A stretch of DNA of 64,000 nucleotides from Zantedeschia hybrid cultivar (taxonomy: Eukaryota; Streptophyta; Magnoliopsida; Alismatales; Araceae), in NCBI GenBank assembly GCA_030544215.1, contig JARZZO010000014.1:18758234-18822233 (forward strand). Direction: 5' to 3'. The first letter of the stretch is position 1. Each line of letters starts with the position of its first letter. Of this stretch, positions 20,241-33,333 are shown piece after piece. Under the pieces are notes generated by a model. The model ran no database searches, was not told where the DNA came from, and saw only the letters and a program-made list of their open reading frames with translations. The translations under genes were made by a program, and so were the position numbers.

Positions 20241-21797
20241 GTGTGGAGAACAGGGGAAGGGATTTTTATCGAAGACCTATAACATGTTATATTTATGGAT
20301 TAGTTCTTTTCCATTTAATATTTATTTTAATTTTAAGAATTTTTACTTGACAACCCTATAAATTTTTTATCTTACAACAAAGTTCTCTTAATCGAACTAT
20401 TTTCTCAAAAGTTCTCATAATCTTTAAATGTTTTTAAAAAACATTCCTTGTGATTAATGGACACACGAAATAAAGAATATGCAAAGAAATATTCTAATGT
20501 CCAATTATTCAATTGCCAATTATCGCTCTTTTAGGTGACTCGCTTGCTCTTTAGTTATGAGGTGGCGGCCAACCTTTACATTGCTCTACTACTTTATTAT
20601 TCCACATGTGGTTGAGACAATCATTTACTATATAAGTTGTCACGAAGTAGGCAAGTCACCTTGAACGATGAACAAGTGAGCATTAGAAGAATGGAATATT
20701 CCTTCTCATATTCTTTATTTTAAATATTTGTTAATTATAAGGATGTTGCTATAAATATTCAAAGACTATGGAAACTTTTGAGAAAATAATTCAATTAAGA
20801 GGATTCTTTTGTAATATTGAAAGTTTATAGAGATTAAAAAGTAAAAAAAATCTATTTTAAATTTTCAATTGCAAGAAATATTAAATGGCATCTAAAAATT
20901 GATTTATCCATATGTTTAAAAAACATAAAGGTCATAAAAGGATATCCTTAAAGGATAACAATACGAAAACTATTTGTCTCTTAAATAAGGTTTAAAGATA
21001 TGCCTATTTTTTATTTTGATTGATACTTATTCATTAGTTTTTCTTTCACTCACCTTAGATATCAATCATATCTTGTTTATTATTCAAAATTTTCACTAAT
21101 TGTATAAATAAAATCCCCAATCACATGCACATCTAATTAAATGTCGTATTATTTAAGCCATTCTTTTAACCATCTTTCTTCATTCACAAACTTATGAGAT
21201 TCATGTCGCATGCTTTACAAATAAATTTATAAAAACTACTTATAAATAATTTATATGTTTTTTTTTATTTGCAAGTAGCATTCCCTTGCTCTCTCTAAAA
21301 GCAACATAAGAACAAGTTTATGTTCAGTATGCACACATACGTTGTCCAATAATTTAATCTAGTTCTAATACTTTTTGATAATTTTAAAGGAGAAGGATAC
21401 ATAATTGAAAAGCTAAGAATAAAACAATTATTTTATCCTATACGTATTTTTTTACATCCCTCATTGCAAGGTTATCTATTCTATAAGTTTTCTTTTGTGG
21501 GGGATTTTTCTACAAATTATAGAGAATATTCTTATTTTCTATCAAATAAGTTATTGAAATTGTAAGGAGTTATGAATAAGTATTAGAGATAATATTATAT
21601 TACACATTCTTGTATGCTAAAATTCTAAAGTGTCATGCTTAACTATATATTATCCTATATATCATAGACAAAATAGATATTTACTAAGTTGTAACATCCC
21701 AAACCTTAAGTCATCTTAAACTTTAATAATTAAGTTCATATATATTTATAATTAAATATAATATAGTTATGTTAGTTGAGATGTAATAGATCCCCAC

Positions 21798-21850
21798 AAG
21801 AAGAAGAAGAAGAAGAAGAAGAAAAGAAAGAAAAGAAAGAAAAGAAAAGA
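21798..21850. repeat. (AAG)n/(AAAG)n microsatellite
   Basis: About eight AAG units followed by AAAG-type units. Confidence 0.9.
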
Positions 21851-22005
21851 GGAAGAAAATAAACAATAATAGTAAATAAAAAAATAAGTGACGAGTAATC
21901 GATTAAGTAAGTTGAAGGATAATTAATTCAATTAATTAATAGAAAGATTAATTAATCAATTATCTAAAATAATTTAATTGAAATATTAATTATTAGATGT
22001 CATAT

Positions 22006-22246
22006 AATTGAAGTTAAGTTATCAATTACGTAAACACATGTAGTTGAAGTTACTGTAACAGTTAAGTTATCAATTATGTGAACACATGTAATTGAAGTTA
22101 AGTTATCAATTATGTGAATACATATAATTAAAGTTACTGTTACAGTTAAGCTATTAATTACGTGAACATATATAATTGAAATTAAATTATCAATTATGTG
22201 AATATATGTGAAGTTACTGTAGTAGTTAAGTTATCGATTACGTAAA
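22006..22246. repeat. Alternating tandem repeat, about 83-bp dimer
   Basis: Units of the form (a)ttgaagtta-ag-ttatcaatta(c/t)gtgaacacatgta alternate with units carrying an extra 'ctgt-acagttaag'. About five to six monomers are visible. AT-rich and noncoding. Confidence 0.75.
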
Positions 22247-25225
22247 TTTTTTTGTCAAAATTAAATTATTTGTTTTTGCTACTTTAAGGATGTCTCATGA
22301 TGGATACTTGGACTTATAGTGGATGGTCTATGATGGTGTTAAGAGCATGTATAGTTATGTAGTAGGTCTTACTTGAGTTAGTAGAAAATTATTTTATTCT
22401 TTCTATAGGAAGTTTAGAAAAATAAGAAATGAAAAGATAAATAAAAGAAGAAGGATACATATGGTGTTGAAATAATTCCAATCAGAAATTGATAAAGTTA
22501 GCTAAAACTCTTCAATCTAGGTAGGTGTACGATGAGCCAATTTTATATTATTTGTTATTTAAATTATTTTAATTCAATTTTGATATTAGAACTTTAAGTT
22601 TTTAGATGTATAAGAACTACACACTTGTTTATAAGATGTTTCAACTATATATTAATATTGAAATCATCATGATTATGATTTTATTTATGATATAATTTTA
22701 TTGTCGATTATTTATTTAAATTTTAAATTATTTAAATAAAAAAATATTTATAGGAGTTTTAAGTTGAACTATGCATAACTAAATAATTGTTTAGAAGAGA
22801 TTTTAAGTATGTTTAGCATTAAATGTAATGTTTAAGGATTTAATAATGATATGATTTACCATTAATTAAGCATTTGTTGATTTTAAGTGGTTTAAATGAG
22901 AAATCTATTATGAGAATAATATCTTTTGGAGCTTATATATAACTTTTAATTAGTTTAACATATAAATTAAGTAATAAATTATTAGTGTGCACTTCAATTA
23001 TATTAAATATGTACGGACATTGCCATCTTAAGGAGATTTGTATGGATGAACCTATAATAAGTATATGATATGACAGTAGTCAATTATGACGATCTAAGGA
23101 CTACATATCTATGTGAAATCCTGAAACAAAACTTCGGTATGATGGACGGTAAGGTAATGACCTCTAATTTCACACGGTTATATCAAGACCACGGCACCAT
23201 TTGTCTAAGTGTCAGAGCGTTGTAGGACCTCTTATGTTGTGATTTTTGATACCTATCCGAAATAAGAAATTAAAAAACTCTTTTAGTTAAGAATAAACAA
23301 CTATTTAGAACTGATGTGCATATTTAAATTCAACTATGTGTGAATTTGATCTGTTCTATAAGTTCATATCAATATGATTTGGTTTGCGTAAGTTATTTGT
23401 AAAATTGAATTTTTGATAAATCAATGAGATCAAAAATTATGAAATGTGTATGTATTTCTTCTTTAACTATTCATTTAACTTATAATATATAGATAATGCA
23501 GATCATAATCTATGAAAAATTTAGAGTTATGATATGTTTTATTAATTTATTATATGTGTAGACACGTTATTGATTTTGATGCATACTAGATTTTACACTC
23601 ATACACCCATATATTAACCCTTTTAGGAGATTTGGGTGATTTGTGACTTTGGGGAGGAAGGAATCTAAAGAATTGATCTTAAAAGTTTTGAAGTTCCACT
23701 ACATAGAAAAGAAGGTTCAGTTTTTGTAAAAATTTAACTTGGTTCGTAAACTTTTCATACAAGAGTTATATAATTTAAAATAATATAATTATTTTATGTT
23801 TATATAAATAATTTTGACATGATTGTGTATTAGAATTGTGGATGATTTAGTATTCATGTTTTGTAGATGTTTAGGTTCACAACAATTAGATTTGAGGTGA
23901 CATCTCTAAAAGGAGGTATCATACAAGCATGTTATTTTAGTGACATGTATGAAATATGCATATCAAATATGCCAATCGCAATTTTGAAATATTATCATAT
24001 GAAGGTAATTGTAATATTTTTGAAATTTAACACGCAAGAGTGACTCGTACAAAAATATTCATAAATATTTAAGATTGAAAAGGCTAATAAAGTATTAAGA
24101 GAAACACTTGCTATACTGACTGTCGGTGTTTTTATTTTTTTAATTTCATTTTTTTACATGGGCCTCAATTTGACTTATATGTTCGAACAATCCGATCTCC
24201 GATCGAATGACCCAAAAAAGACGAAAATAAAAACTAAACTCCAAATGTCATTAGAATCGTCTGACAATGTAGTAAGTTTTAGTCATATAAGTAATAACAT
24301 TGTCTTTCAACGTCTGGATTTGAGTTTACATTTTTTAGAGTTTCTTAAGCCTTCTGGCATATAGTTTTTGTTATGTTTAACGATCTTTATTCTTGATTTT
24401 TATTCTTAGTCAAAGGCCTTAAGGTTTACGTGATTAGTGGATTTAAGAATAGGCTTTACGACTTAGTGTCGAGGATAATTAAATACAGGTAAGGGATAAT
24501 AAGTTGAATCTAGATTAAATTTTGTTTAATGCAAATCAATTTGGGTTAACTTAGATTTAGTCCATCTAACCTAGAACCTCAACGGACCATTTATTTTCAA
24601 CTTCAACATAATCTAAATTAATGAGTCATTTGTTGTGTCATAAAATATCCTAAAACAAAACATCGTAGATAGTTGTAAAATAAACTCTTTTTGGTATCTA
24701 GATTGTCGTAAATTATATTATGTTACTTTTTTTCCATACATTTGAAGCGGCATAAGTTATTATTTTTCAAAATTAGTTGACTCTTAAAACCCACTTTTTA
24801 GTTGATTTTGATTCGCAATCTATAAAATTGTTGTAAACTAAAATCAATTATCATCATCAAAATCTTATCTCAACTAATTGGGCTCGATTACATGAATTCT
24901 ATATCACCATCTTAATCTATTCAATATCAAATTAGAAGTAATACATAACAATGCCAAGTCTTTTTTTATCTATATCTAACCACTTCATCTTAGATCTTTC
25001 TCGATGTCTTCTATCCTCCTCCACTCTAATTCTATCAAATCTCTTAACTACTATTGAACTTAGTCGACGATGTGTATGATCAAACCATCGCAATATATTC
25101 TCCCTAAACTTAATGTCAATGAGACCTATTCCTAAATCCTTACATATATATTCATTCTAAATTTTATCTTTTATAGTTCTACTACTTATTCATTTCAACA
25201 TCATCATCTCAATAATACATAATTT

Positions 25226-25528
25226 TTACACGTGATCTTTTTTCACAGTCCAACACTCAAAATTATATAACATAACATGTTTAATAGCTATCTTATAAAA
25301 TTTACCATTGAGTTTTAAGAAGATCCGAGGATCACAAAGGACTCCAGATGCACTTCTCATCTTCAGCCAATCTGCTTTGACTTTGTGAATGACATCTTCA
25401 TGAATCTCTCGATTATCTTGAATAATAATTCCTAAATAACGAAAATTTTTATTTTTAGAAATAATTTGACCTTCGATAGTAACTAAATCTGCCTGGTCAA
25501 CCTCTCTATTATTGAAACTACATTTCAT
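25226..25528 (-). pseudogene. RTE LINE reverse transcriptase, C-terminal part
   Basis: A 100-codon open block retains the RTE signature FRYLGIIIQDN... RSASGVLCDPR... LNGKFYKIAIKHVMLYNFECW. In intact elements this follows the RT palm and leads to the 3' end. No independent function is expected. Confidence 0.8.
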
Positions 25529-26231
25529 ATATTCTATCTTAGTTCAACCAATCCTAAAGTCTTTAGATTCCAAAGTGGATCCGCATTGTTCTGGTTTATC
25601 ACTCAAACTCTTAATATCTTCATCTATTAGAATAATATCATCTGTAAATAATATACATTAAGGGATATCACCATACAAATATTTAATGGCCTCATCTATA
25701 ACTAAAGTAAAAGATAAGGATTTAATGCTGACTCTTGATGTAATCCTATAGTAATAGAGAACTTTGATATCTCTCCAGCAAGAGTCTTCACGTTCATAAA
25801 ATCCTCTCATTATCTAATTACATGAATATATCATTTAGATACTCCATTCTTCTTTAAAGTCCATCAAATTAGTTCCTTAGGTATACAATCGTAGGTTTTC
25901 TTTAAATCAATAAAAATCATATATAAATATTTCTTCATCTTTTTATATTTCTCCATCAATTGTCTCAGTAGAAAAATAGCTTCTATAATAAACTTACTAG
26001 TCATGAACCCAAATTAATTTTCTGAAATATAGTAACACGCCTAAGATGTTTCTATATTACTTTATCCTAAAGTTTCATATTATGACTCATAAGTATAATT
26101 TTATAATAATTATTATAATTTTGAATAACTCTTTTATTTTAAAAAAATACAATCACAATATTTCTTTTCTAGTCATTCAACATTCTCCTCTCTTTTAAAC
26201 TCTTATTGAAAAATTCAGTAAGCCATTTCTC

Positions 26232-26607
26232 ATTCTTTTTAGAGCATCTTTGACTTCTGAAACTCAAATATGTCAAATATACTGATAATTAATTTGTCCA
26301 CTAAACTCATTGATATCTTCATGATAATAACTTCTGAATTGATCTCCATTTAACAAATTTTCAAAATAAGTATTCTATCTCTCCTTAATCTTGCAATCCA
26401 TCACTAGAATCCTACCATTATTCTTTTTAGAACATCTTCGACTTTTGAAACTCAAATATGTCAAATATAGTGATAATTAATTTGTCCACTAAACTCATTA
26501 CTATCTTCATGATAATAACTTCTGAATTGATTTCCATTTAACAATTTTTTTTTAAAAATATTCTATATCTCCTTAATCTTGCAATCTTTCACTAGAATCC
26601 TATATTT
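26232..26607. repeat. 188-bp tandem duplication inside the RTE LINE
   Basis: The copies 26232-26419 and 26420-26607 share attctttttagaacatctt-like starts, 'gaaactcaaatatgtcaaata' (in part), 'cactaaactcatt' and 'cttcatgataataacttctg'. This is a post-insertion local duplication. Confidence 0.85.
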
Positions 26608-27455
26608 TTCCTTTTTAATATATCTAATATGATTAAGATGTTTACTCTTTTTATTTCTTAGTTTAGTAAGTTTACATATATCTTTTTCATCTTCTCGGGT
26701 TCTCAGCTTATGATACAATTCTTCAAAAGTTTTTAACTTTACTTTACTAACTATTTTCTTACTATTTGTTTTTGCAATTTTGTAATCTTAGAAGGTTTGA
26801 TTATTTTTACTCATTTGCCACGTTTAAAGCATTCTCTTTTATGGTTAATAAATTTTTGAATTTCATCATCTCACTATGATGTCTCTTTTCTAAGAACTTT
26901 TTAACCTTTATATACCCCTAAATTTTTTTTTGCTACTTTATTTATACAAGTGGTCATTCTATTCTATATTATGTTAATTTTTTCCTCATAATCTCATTTA
27001 TTTTTATTTAATAAATACTTTTTAAAGATATTTAAATTCTCTCCTTTTAAATTCTATCATTTAATTTTTGGGCAGCAATTCAGTACACTTTTTTTCATCA
27101 ACTTTTAGATGTAAATATCTATTACTAAAATCTTATATTGAGGGGCTAGACTTTCTTCAAGAATGACTTTACAATCTTTCCATAATGATTGATCAACTTT
27201 TCTAATAAGAAAATAATTTATTTGACTGTATGCTTACTTTTATAAGTTATTAAATATTTGTCTCTCTTTTTAAAGTAAGTATTTGTAATTATTAAATCGT
27301 ATGCAATAGTAAAGTCAAGAATAATTCCACTTATGTCATTTCTATCACCAAAGCCAAAGCCTTAATGCACCCTATCATACCTACTATTATCCTTTCCTAC
27401 ATGGTCATTTAAATCTCATCGACAAAGGTCATTTCACTATTAAGAATATCTTGAA

Positions 27456-27674
27456 TTATCTTATCAAAATTTTCTCATAATTTTTTTTAATACGCTGTTT
27501 TAATCCTACATGAGGTGCAGAAGGACTAATTATATTTAAAACTTCTTCACCTACTACAAGTTTAATTAATATAAATCTATCCATCTCCCTTCTAATTTCT
27601 ACCACATTATTTTTAAACTCTTTATCTATGATAATAACTATACCATTTCTATTATTACTCTTACCTACATACAA
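27456..27674 (-). pseudogene. RTE LINE endonuclease remnant
   Basis: A 72-codon block contains NRNGIVIIIDKEF, EIRREMDRFILIKLVVG and SAPHVGLKQRIKKNY. These fit the middle of the APE-type endonuclease of plant RTE elements, often mislabelled craniofacial development protein 2-like. The flanking endonuclease sequence is frameshifted. Confidence 0.75.
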
Positions 27675-28090
27675 AAGTTTGAAATCTTTAATATCTTTAG
27701 CTTTAGAACCGTTCCATTCAATTTACTGTAAACAAGCTATATTGACCCTTCTATCTCTCATTAGTTTAATTAATTCTAAGCTTTTATCAGTTAGATTCTT
27801 ATGTTCCACATAGTTAAATGAATTTTCTTCATATTCTTATGGATTAACTTCTTTACTCATGTTCATCTAATGCATGAGAATCTTTACTTATTTGCCACCA
27901 TAATCGGGTGTCATTGCGGCACGTCGTTAATGGGGAACGTCTAAACAGTCCCTTGCTCACTTTTCATTATACCTGAAGGCCGATGTAACGTGTCGCTTAT
28001 ATAGAACGCCTTAATAGCCCCTTACTCATTTCTCATTACACCCGGTGATCAGTGTAATGCGTCGTGTCCATTGAACACCCTAACACTAGC

Positions 28091-30530
28091 GAAAAATATT
28101 AGTTTAGGATTCGTGCTTGGGTTGTGACAAATTTTATTAAGTGTTGATTGTCAACTCAACGCACACCCTCTTGATTTCTCAACTGGCCTTGGGATCGACT
28201 ATGGCAGAGTTGCTATAAACTAAACCCAGTGATTCTTAAAATTGATAATTTTAAAATCAAAATGTTAATTTTAAAAATAGTGACTTTAAAACCGAGATTT
28301 CACGAGTTAAATTGAATGAAAGTAGGTCTAGACAGTCTATTCATATGGTATAACTAATATACATCGATCATAATATCTCGAAATTCCCCGTCCCAAACTA
28401 AGTCTAGAGCATCTGTTCTTACAAATTCTCATTTTATATTTACACGTAACTATAAATGAAAGAGATTTTACTCATAAAAATGATTAATGAAAAAAAAATC
28501 CCTTTTGAAAACCATCAATTTTGAGATCACTAGTTGTGGTTCAGAATAATTTCAGACTAAAAATTGAAATCAACTAAAAGAAGGATTTTAGGGATGAGCC
28601 AAGTTTGAAATATGGTAATTTAAGACACTTTAATCTTACAAAAAAATAATCTACAACAAATTAAACATAAGAAAAATACTATATTACTGATGTTTATAAT
28701 GTTTTACTATTTTATAGTGCACCCAATGACTCTTTAATGAACCTTTTGAATAACTCATTAAAGGTTTTTTGAAAATCTCACTAAAGGAAAATTTGTCAAA
28801 TAAATAGGCAATCTTAAGAGGTTAAAAGCAAACATTACAATTATGAAGATTAATTTTTAAGTATATGACAAATTAAAAGAGTTCATTTCATAAAAAGGAC
28901 TTTTTAAGGAATAACATCTTATATATATATTACACATAAGTTGAAGTGCATACTAAATGTTTTTTTTTTTTAAATACATAGTTGGCTTGGGACTTATCCG
29001 AACTTTTCAAACGTATTGTCAAATTTTTTTTATCGTACACTCTAAAAATATTTAACAAATCTGATAAAATAATAATAAAATCGAATGAGCTTACTGTGCT
29101 GCTGTCCGATCCGTCAAATTGGCAAGCATTACTCACGAAAGTTCTATTTTTTAAAAATAAAATAAAAAAATAAAGGTTGACTTCAATGTGCCTGACACAT
29201 TCGTATAATCTGATCTCTGATTGGAAGTTCTATTTTTAAAAAATAAAACAAAAAATATCATTGTCTATTAACTTGGTTTTTTATTCTTTAAATCTTTTAG
29301 ATTGTCTAATCAAAAATCAAATTACATGAGCACCTCAATCATGATGGACCCATTATAACAAAAGTTAAAAAATAAAAAATAAAAAAAATAAAAGAATATG
29401 GAACGCATCGAGTTGTGAATAATTACCCAGAAACAATTGAGGCGGTGAAGAAATATCGCATGGCTCCATCGAGCTAGGAAGTTTGAACCGGATAAAGACG
29501 AAATTGCAGCAGGGCAGGAGAGAGAGAGAGAGAGGCGGGGCGTGTACGAGCAAGAGGGCTTCCCAGAGATTAGACCAGACGTCCAATACAACAGATGGTG
29601 GACCGGACGACCAAATGAATTGGCAACAAAAAAACCTACAATTGACAACAAAAAAACCTACACACACATATTTATGTGTTAAAATATAAATTTATTCAAT
29701 TTTAAAGTCGATACTTTTATTATTACTTATAAATTTATATTATCTACACACATTTTTTTCAAATCGATTAAAAATAAAACTGTTACTTTGATATATTTTC
29801 CCTTAACATATATATTACCATTTGTATGTGTTCTTATTTTTCGTTTAAGATGGTGACGAAAGAGTATTTTTCATATCTATATATAGATACATTATATGTT
29901 TATTATTTAAATATGAATAAATATTTTTTTAGAAAATTTAGAAAGGATATGTTGCATTAGAGGGATCAAATGAGTTGTATGTATATAATAAATAAAACAT
30001 ATGTATTTCAAAAATATACTCACTCGAAGCGCACTTTATTAACTAGTTTAGACATCAACCCTTGTCATCTTGATATTATGTCTTTATAATTACGTGTTTA
30101 TCTGACAAACCAGATTATGAGAGCATTTTTTTAAGATCTGAAAGCCTTACATGGGATTGTAAATAGTTATAGAAAAATATTAGAATGGAAGGAGTTATTC
30201 CTTAAAAAATAATACGTTCCAACGCACATACTACAAGTTTTCTTTCCAACTAAAGGAAGCTCCACCTGATTTGAACTAAGGCTATCTTTGTTATGAGATA
30301 GAATCTGTTATATGCATAGGTCTTTTAGAAAAAAAAATGATGAATGAATTGTTCAGTGATTCAAAAACTTCAGTGAACCGAAAAACAGATCTATTAATTA
30401 TCTTTGGCTCTAGATTTTGACATTTATATTATGATTAATATTTGTGAAAACATGATTTTTCATTGTAATGGTAACCTTGAACAAGTCTTGGGAGACATGG
30501 AATTGAAGAAAATAATATATTTATAAGTCC
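28091..30530. other. No gene recognised
   Basis: AT-rich DNA. A small patch with a GA repeat (29519-29534) and a GC-richer stretch (29450-29620) has ORFs on both strands without recognisable domains. Confidence 0.5.
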
Positions 30531-30544
30531 AAGGAGCATGATTG

Positions 30545-31190
30545 TTGCGCATAATCGATCTCACTCGCCTCACCAATCGAATTGGACATACGCACCAAAT
30601 AAAAAGGAACAAACCACATTGAAAGAGAGACAACACAACGATTTACGTGATTCGGCAAGATACCTACCTCTTCGGAGCCCGTCTCTTTCATCACCACTTT
30701 GTACTCTTCTCCAAGAACAAGTACAAGAACATAGTCTTAGAAGAAACTGCCGGTCGCCTTTTGTTATTTCTAATCCTATGGCAATTTTTCCAAAATTATA
30801 ATATATATATCCCTCCGAAAACAAAAACTCCAAAAATATTCTTGTATCGGACCACATCAGGTTAAACTCGTCTCAGACTCAAAGACGTACTATACCGCAG
30901 AAGAGTATTGTAGGTTCTGCCATGTGACGTCTCTGTGCGCCACAGCAGAGCTTGCCATAATCGTTATTGGTATCGAAGATGTCTTCTGAATTTGAATCAC
31001 AACTCAATAATGATGCATGCACCTCTTTATTCATGAAGCTGTTTTTTTCTAAGTTGGCCCTCGTCCTCAACTTTCCAAACATGGTTTACAGGATGCGGAC
31101 TAATAAATCAATCCTTTCAATCAACACTCTTCTTCGCATAATGAAATTCGGCAAGAAAAGTGAGCTCGCATAACCAAGTTTGTTTAAGAT
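30545..31190 (+). mobile_element. Possible LTR retrotransposon 5' end (LTR, PBS, gag start)
   Basis: The block 'cacaacgatttacgtgattcgg' (in part, near 30636) is wording common in plant copia LTRs. At 30966-30975 'ttggtatcga' resembles a degenerate tRNA-Met primer-binding site, and right after it a frame opens MSSEFESQLNND (30979), as a gag protein might. No second LTR or pol is present. Boundaries and identity are tentative. Confidence 0.3.
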
Positions 31191-33288
31191 TTAGTTAAAC
31201 GACTGCTACTTCGGATTCATCCATCGACAACAAACTATAATCAGAACTACAAATCAAGATATCCAGGATCAAGCAGTTCTCTTTATTTAGATTAAAAATG
31301 GACAAACGAGCCAAACTCATTGAACATGCACCATCCCAATACGCCAAAGCGTGATTTGTACCGTAGAGAGAGCGTAGAACTTGATTTCCATCTTGATATG
31401 TTTCTTCCTGGCCTTTAGTAAAGATATTATTGTAATATTACCTAAAACAGATTGTCCAAGACTTCTTATATTTAAAGAAGGCATACCATCTATTGTATAT
31501 ATAACTCTATAAAAGAAAGAACTCAGTGTACTATATATGAATGTAGGCAAACATTTGCCGAACTACATAAAAAGCTCCAATATTTTTGTATGTATTTGAT
31601 TCGTTCGTCCTTCTTTTCTCTTATTTTTTCTATTTTGTCAGATCGCTGCAAATTATTTCAACCGTAACGTTGGACAACCCGTTTGAATGCTTGATTATAA
31701 GAGAACAGTGAAAAGACCAATGGCAATGCCCCGGTCGAATATGGATTATTTAGACCTTTTAATCTTTACGGTTCATGACTATTTTAATATCTCCACACTA
31801 TTGTATTTTATTTTGTTATTGTATGGATAGATATTTATTTTTACATAAATGACTATTTTTATTAAGCATCAACATTGACGAATATTAATAATATTCTTAG
31901 TTAAGGGGTTAAAAGATAGGGGTAAACTATCTACATAAAACATGGAAATTGTTAACTATATTGATAAATGATAATGTACTTAAGCGGTTAGATGTATAGG
32001 CAGGTGAGAGGTTATGTCTGATTACTTGAAAACAATAGAAATTATTGAGTACGTTGGTAATACACTTTGAGATAGAGGAGAACTACCTTTTAAGAAAAAT
32101 ATACATGTATAATTCTTTTATTTTTCTATGTCTTTATTTGAAGAAATGGACAACAAAATACGTGGGTGGTCCAACAAGTGTACCATGCATGCGATCGCCG
32201 ACAAAGTTCAACAAAGATCCGTCGTGATCATCTTTTAGGAGCCGTCCCCTGATATGGAATATTTCTCTTTTCAAGAATTATATATATATATATATATAGG
32301 AGAGGCTCAAAGAAAGTGCAGCTAGTCAGATAAAACTATAGAAATATGGACCTTGTATGGTGAGCTTGTGTACCATCTTAGCGACAGGTGCTAAGGGTGG
32401 AGATATTAAAATAATTCTTACTGCACTGCGATATGTCTCATAGTACCATCTGTCGTATAAGGTGTCATTTTATTATTTTATTATTGTTTAATTGTTTAAT
32501 CAAAGATTAAACAATATTCTTTTACATTTGCCCTCCTCTTTAAAATTTTTACTAAAAAGAAAATAAAATTACACTTCTGATGCAGCCATCCTATGGACAT
32601 GATGACGCTGTGGCGTCAGTTCAACAATGACCCACAGCCACCAAATATTACCTAGTTAACAATGATAACGGGGTGTGGAGGGGAACACCGGAAACTGACT
32701 TCTGCTTTTCTTGATTTAAAAGTGATATCTTATCATTTCCCTTGGTCAAAACCTGAAATTTGTCGGAAGTTTGGGGACGTGACTCCCCTATATATATTGG
32801 GAATATGATCTGCAGAACGCTAATATTGATAAGATCCACGTTGTAGCAGATAATTCTATTTTGTCTTTTAAATTTTTAGTTGCGTTCTCATCCAATTGCA
32901 CATGTGATCCACTGTTCAAAGTCCGCATTTAACTCATGCTAATGCACAAAGCATTCACACTTTTAGGGTCTGGTCAAAGACAACATGATAAATGTGTCAC
33001 AAGTATATGGGTGGAAAACTATCACATTTTTTATTATTCGACTGGTCTCTACTATCTGTAGATAGACTTGTACTCTATCATTTAGGAAGCATATACAGGT
33101 ATCCCATGACTTCTCCACTTGAAAAGACTGTGTGTTCGAATCTTATTGGGGTATACTTGCATCATGGCTCGTAAAGTTTCTCCTCTCATTGTAGATCCTC
33201 TCGTGGTAGATTTGACTTGGAATAATCATTCAATAGTCAGAATGAGCTACTTTGGGAGACAATATAAATATTAATTATATTGAGCTAC

Positions 33289-33291
<3 letters not shown>
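31191..33291. other. No gene recognised
   Basis: AT-rich DNA with an (AT)n run at 32278-32298. No supportable gene. Confidence 0.5.

Positions 33292-33330
<39 letters not shown>
33292..33330. repeat. (GA)n microsatellite
   Basis: About 19 GA units. Confidence 0.95.

Positions 33331-33333
<3 letters not shown>

Larger units (their letters stand above)
20280..24840. other. AT-rich gene desert
   Basis: Over 4.5 kb with stop codons in all frames. The only structures I see are the GAA-type microsatellite (21798-21850) and the short satellite-like block at 22006-22246, listed separately. Confidence 0.6.
24847..28090 (-). mobile_element. RTE-type LINE, decayed, near full length
   Basis: Read on the minus strand, the order is a 5' region with three roughly 69-bp tandem repeats (27907-28089), then endonuclease remnants (27674-27456: GNNRNGIVII-like 'SNNRNGIVIIIDKEFKNN'; RREMDRFILIKLVV; GLKQRIKK), then RT. 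RT carries LVIDEAIKYLYGDIP and the catalytic FTDD (25637-25648). It continues in the C-terminal segment (25528-25226: FRYLGIIIQDN; KVKADWLKMRSASGVLCD; KLNGKFYKIAIK; MLYNFECW). These are hallmark RTE words. The 3' end has an ATC/GAT-type tail with 'caactaattgggctcg' (near 24873). Many stops and frameshifts make it dead. Confidence 0.85.

Noticed and set aside
22006..22246. CRISPR-like spacing of short repeats
   Set aside because: Repeats are diverged, AT-rich, lack unique spacers of constant length, and the genome is a plant.
29322..29667. Overlapping minus-strand ORFs with hydrophobic ends
   Set aside because: Open frames come from a T-rich and GA-rich patch; no homology seen.
30570..30857. 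ORFs on both strands near 30.6-30.9 kb
   Set aside because: They fall in LTR-like sequence; treated as retroelement debris.
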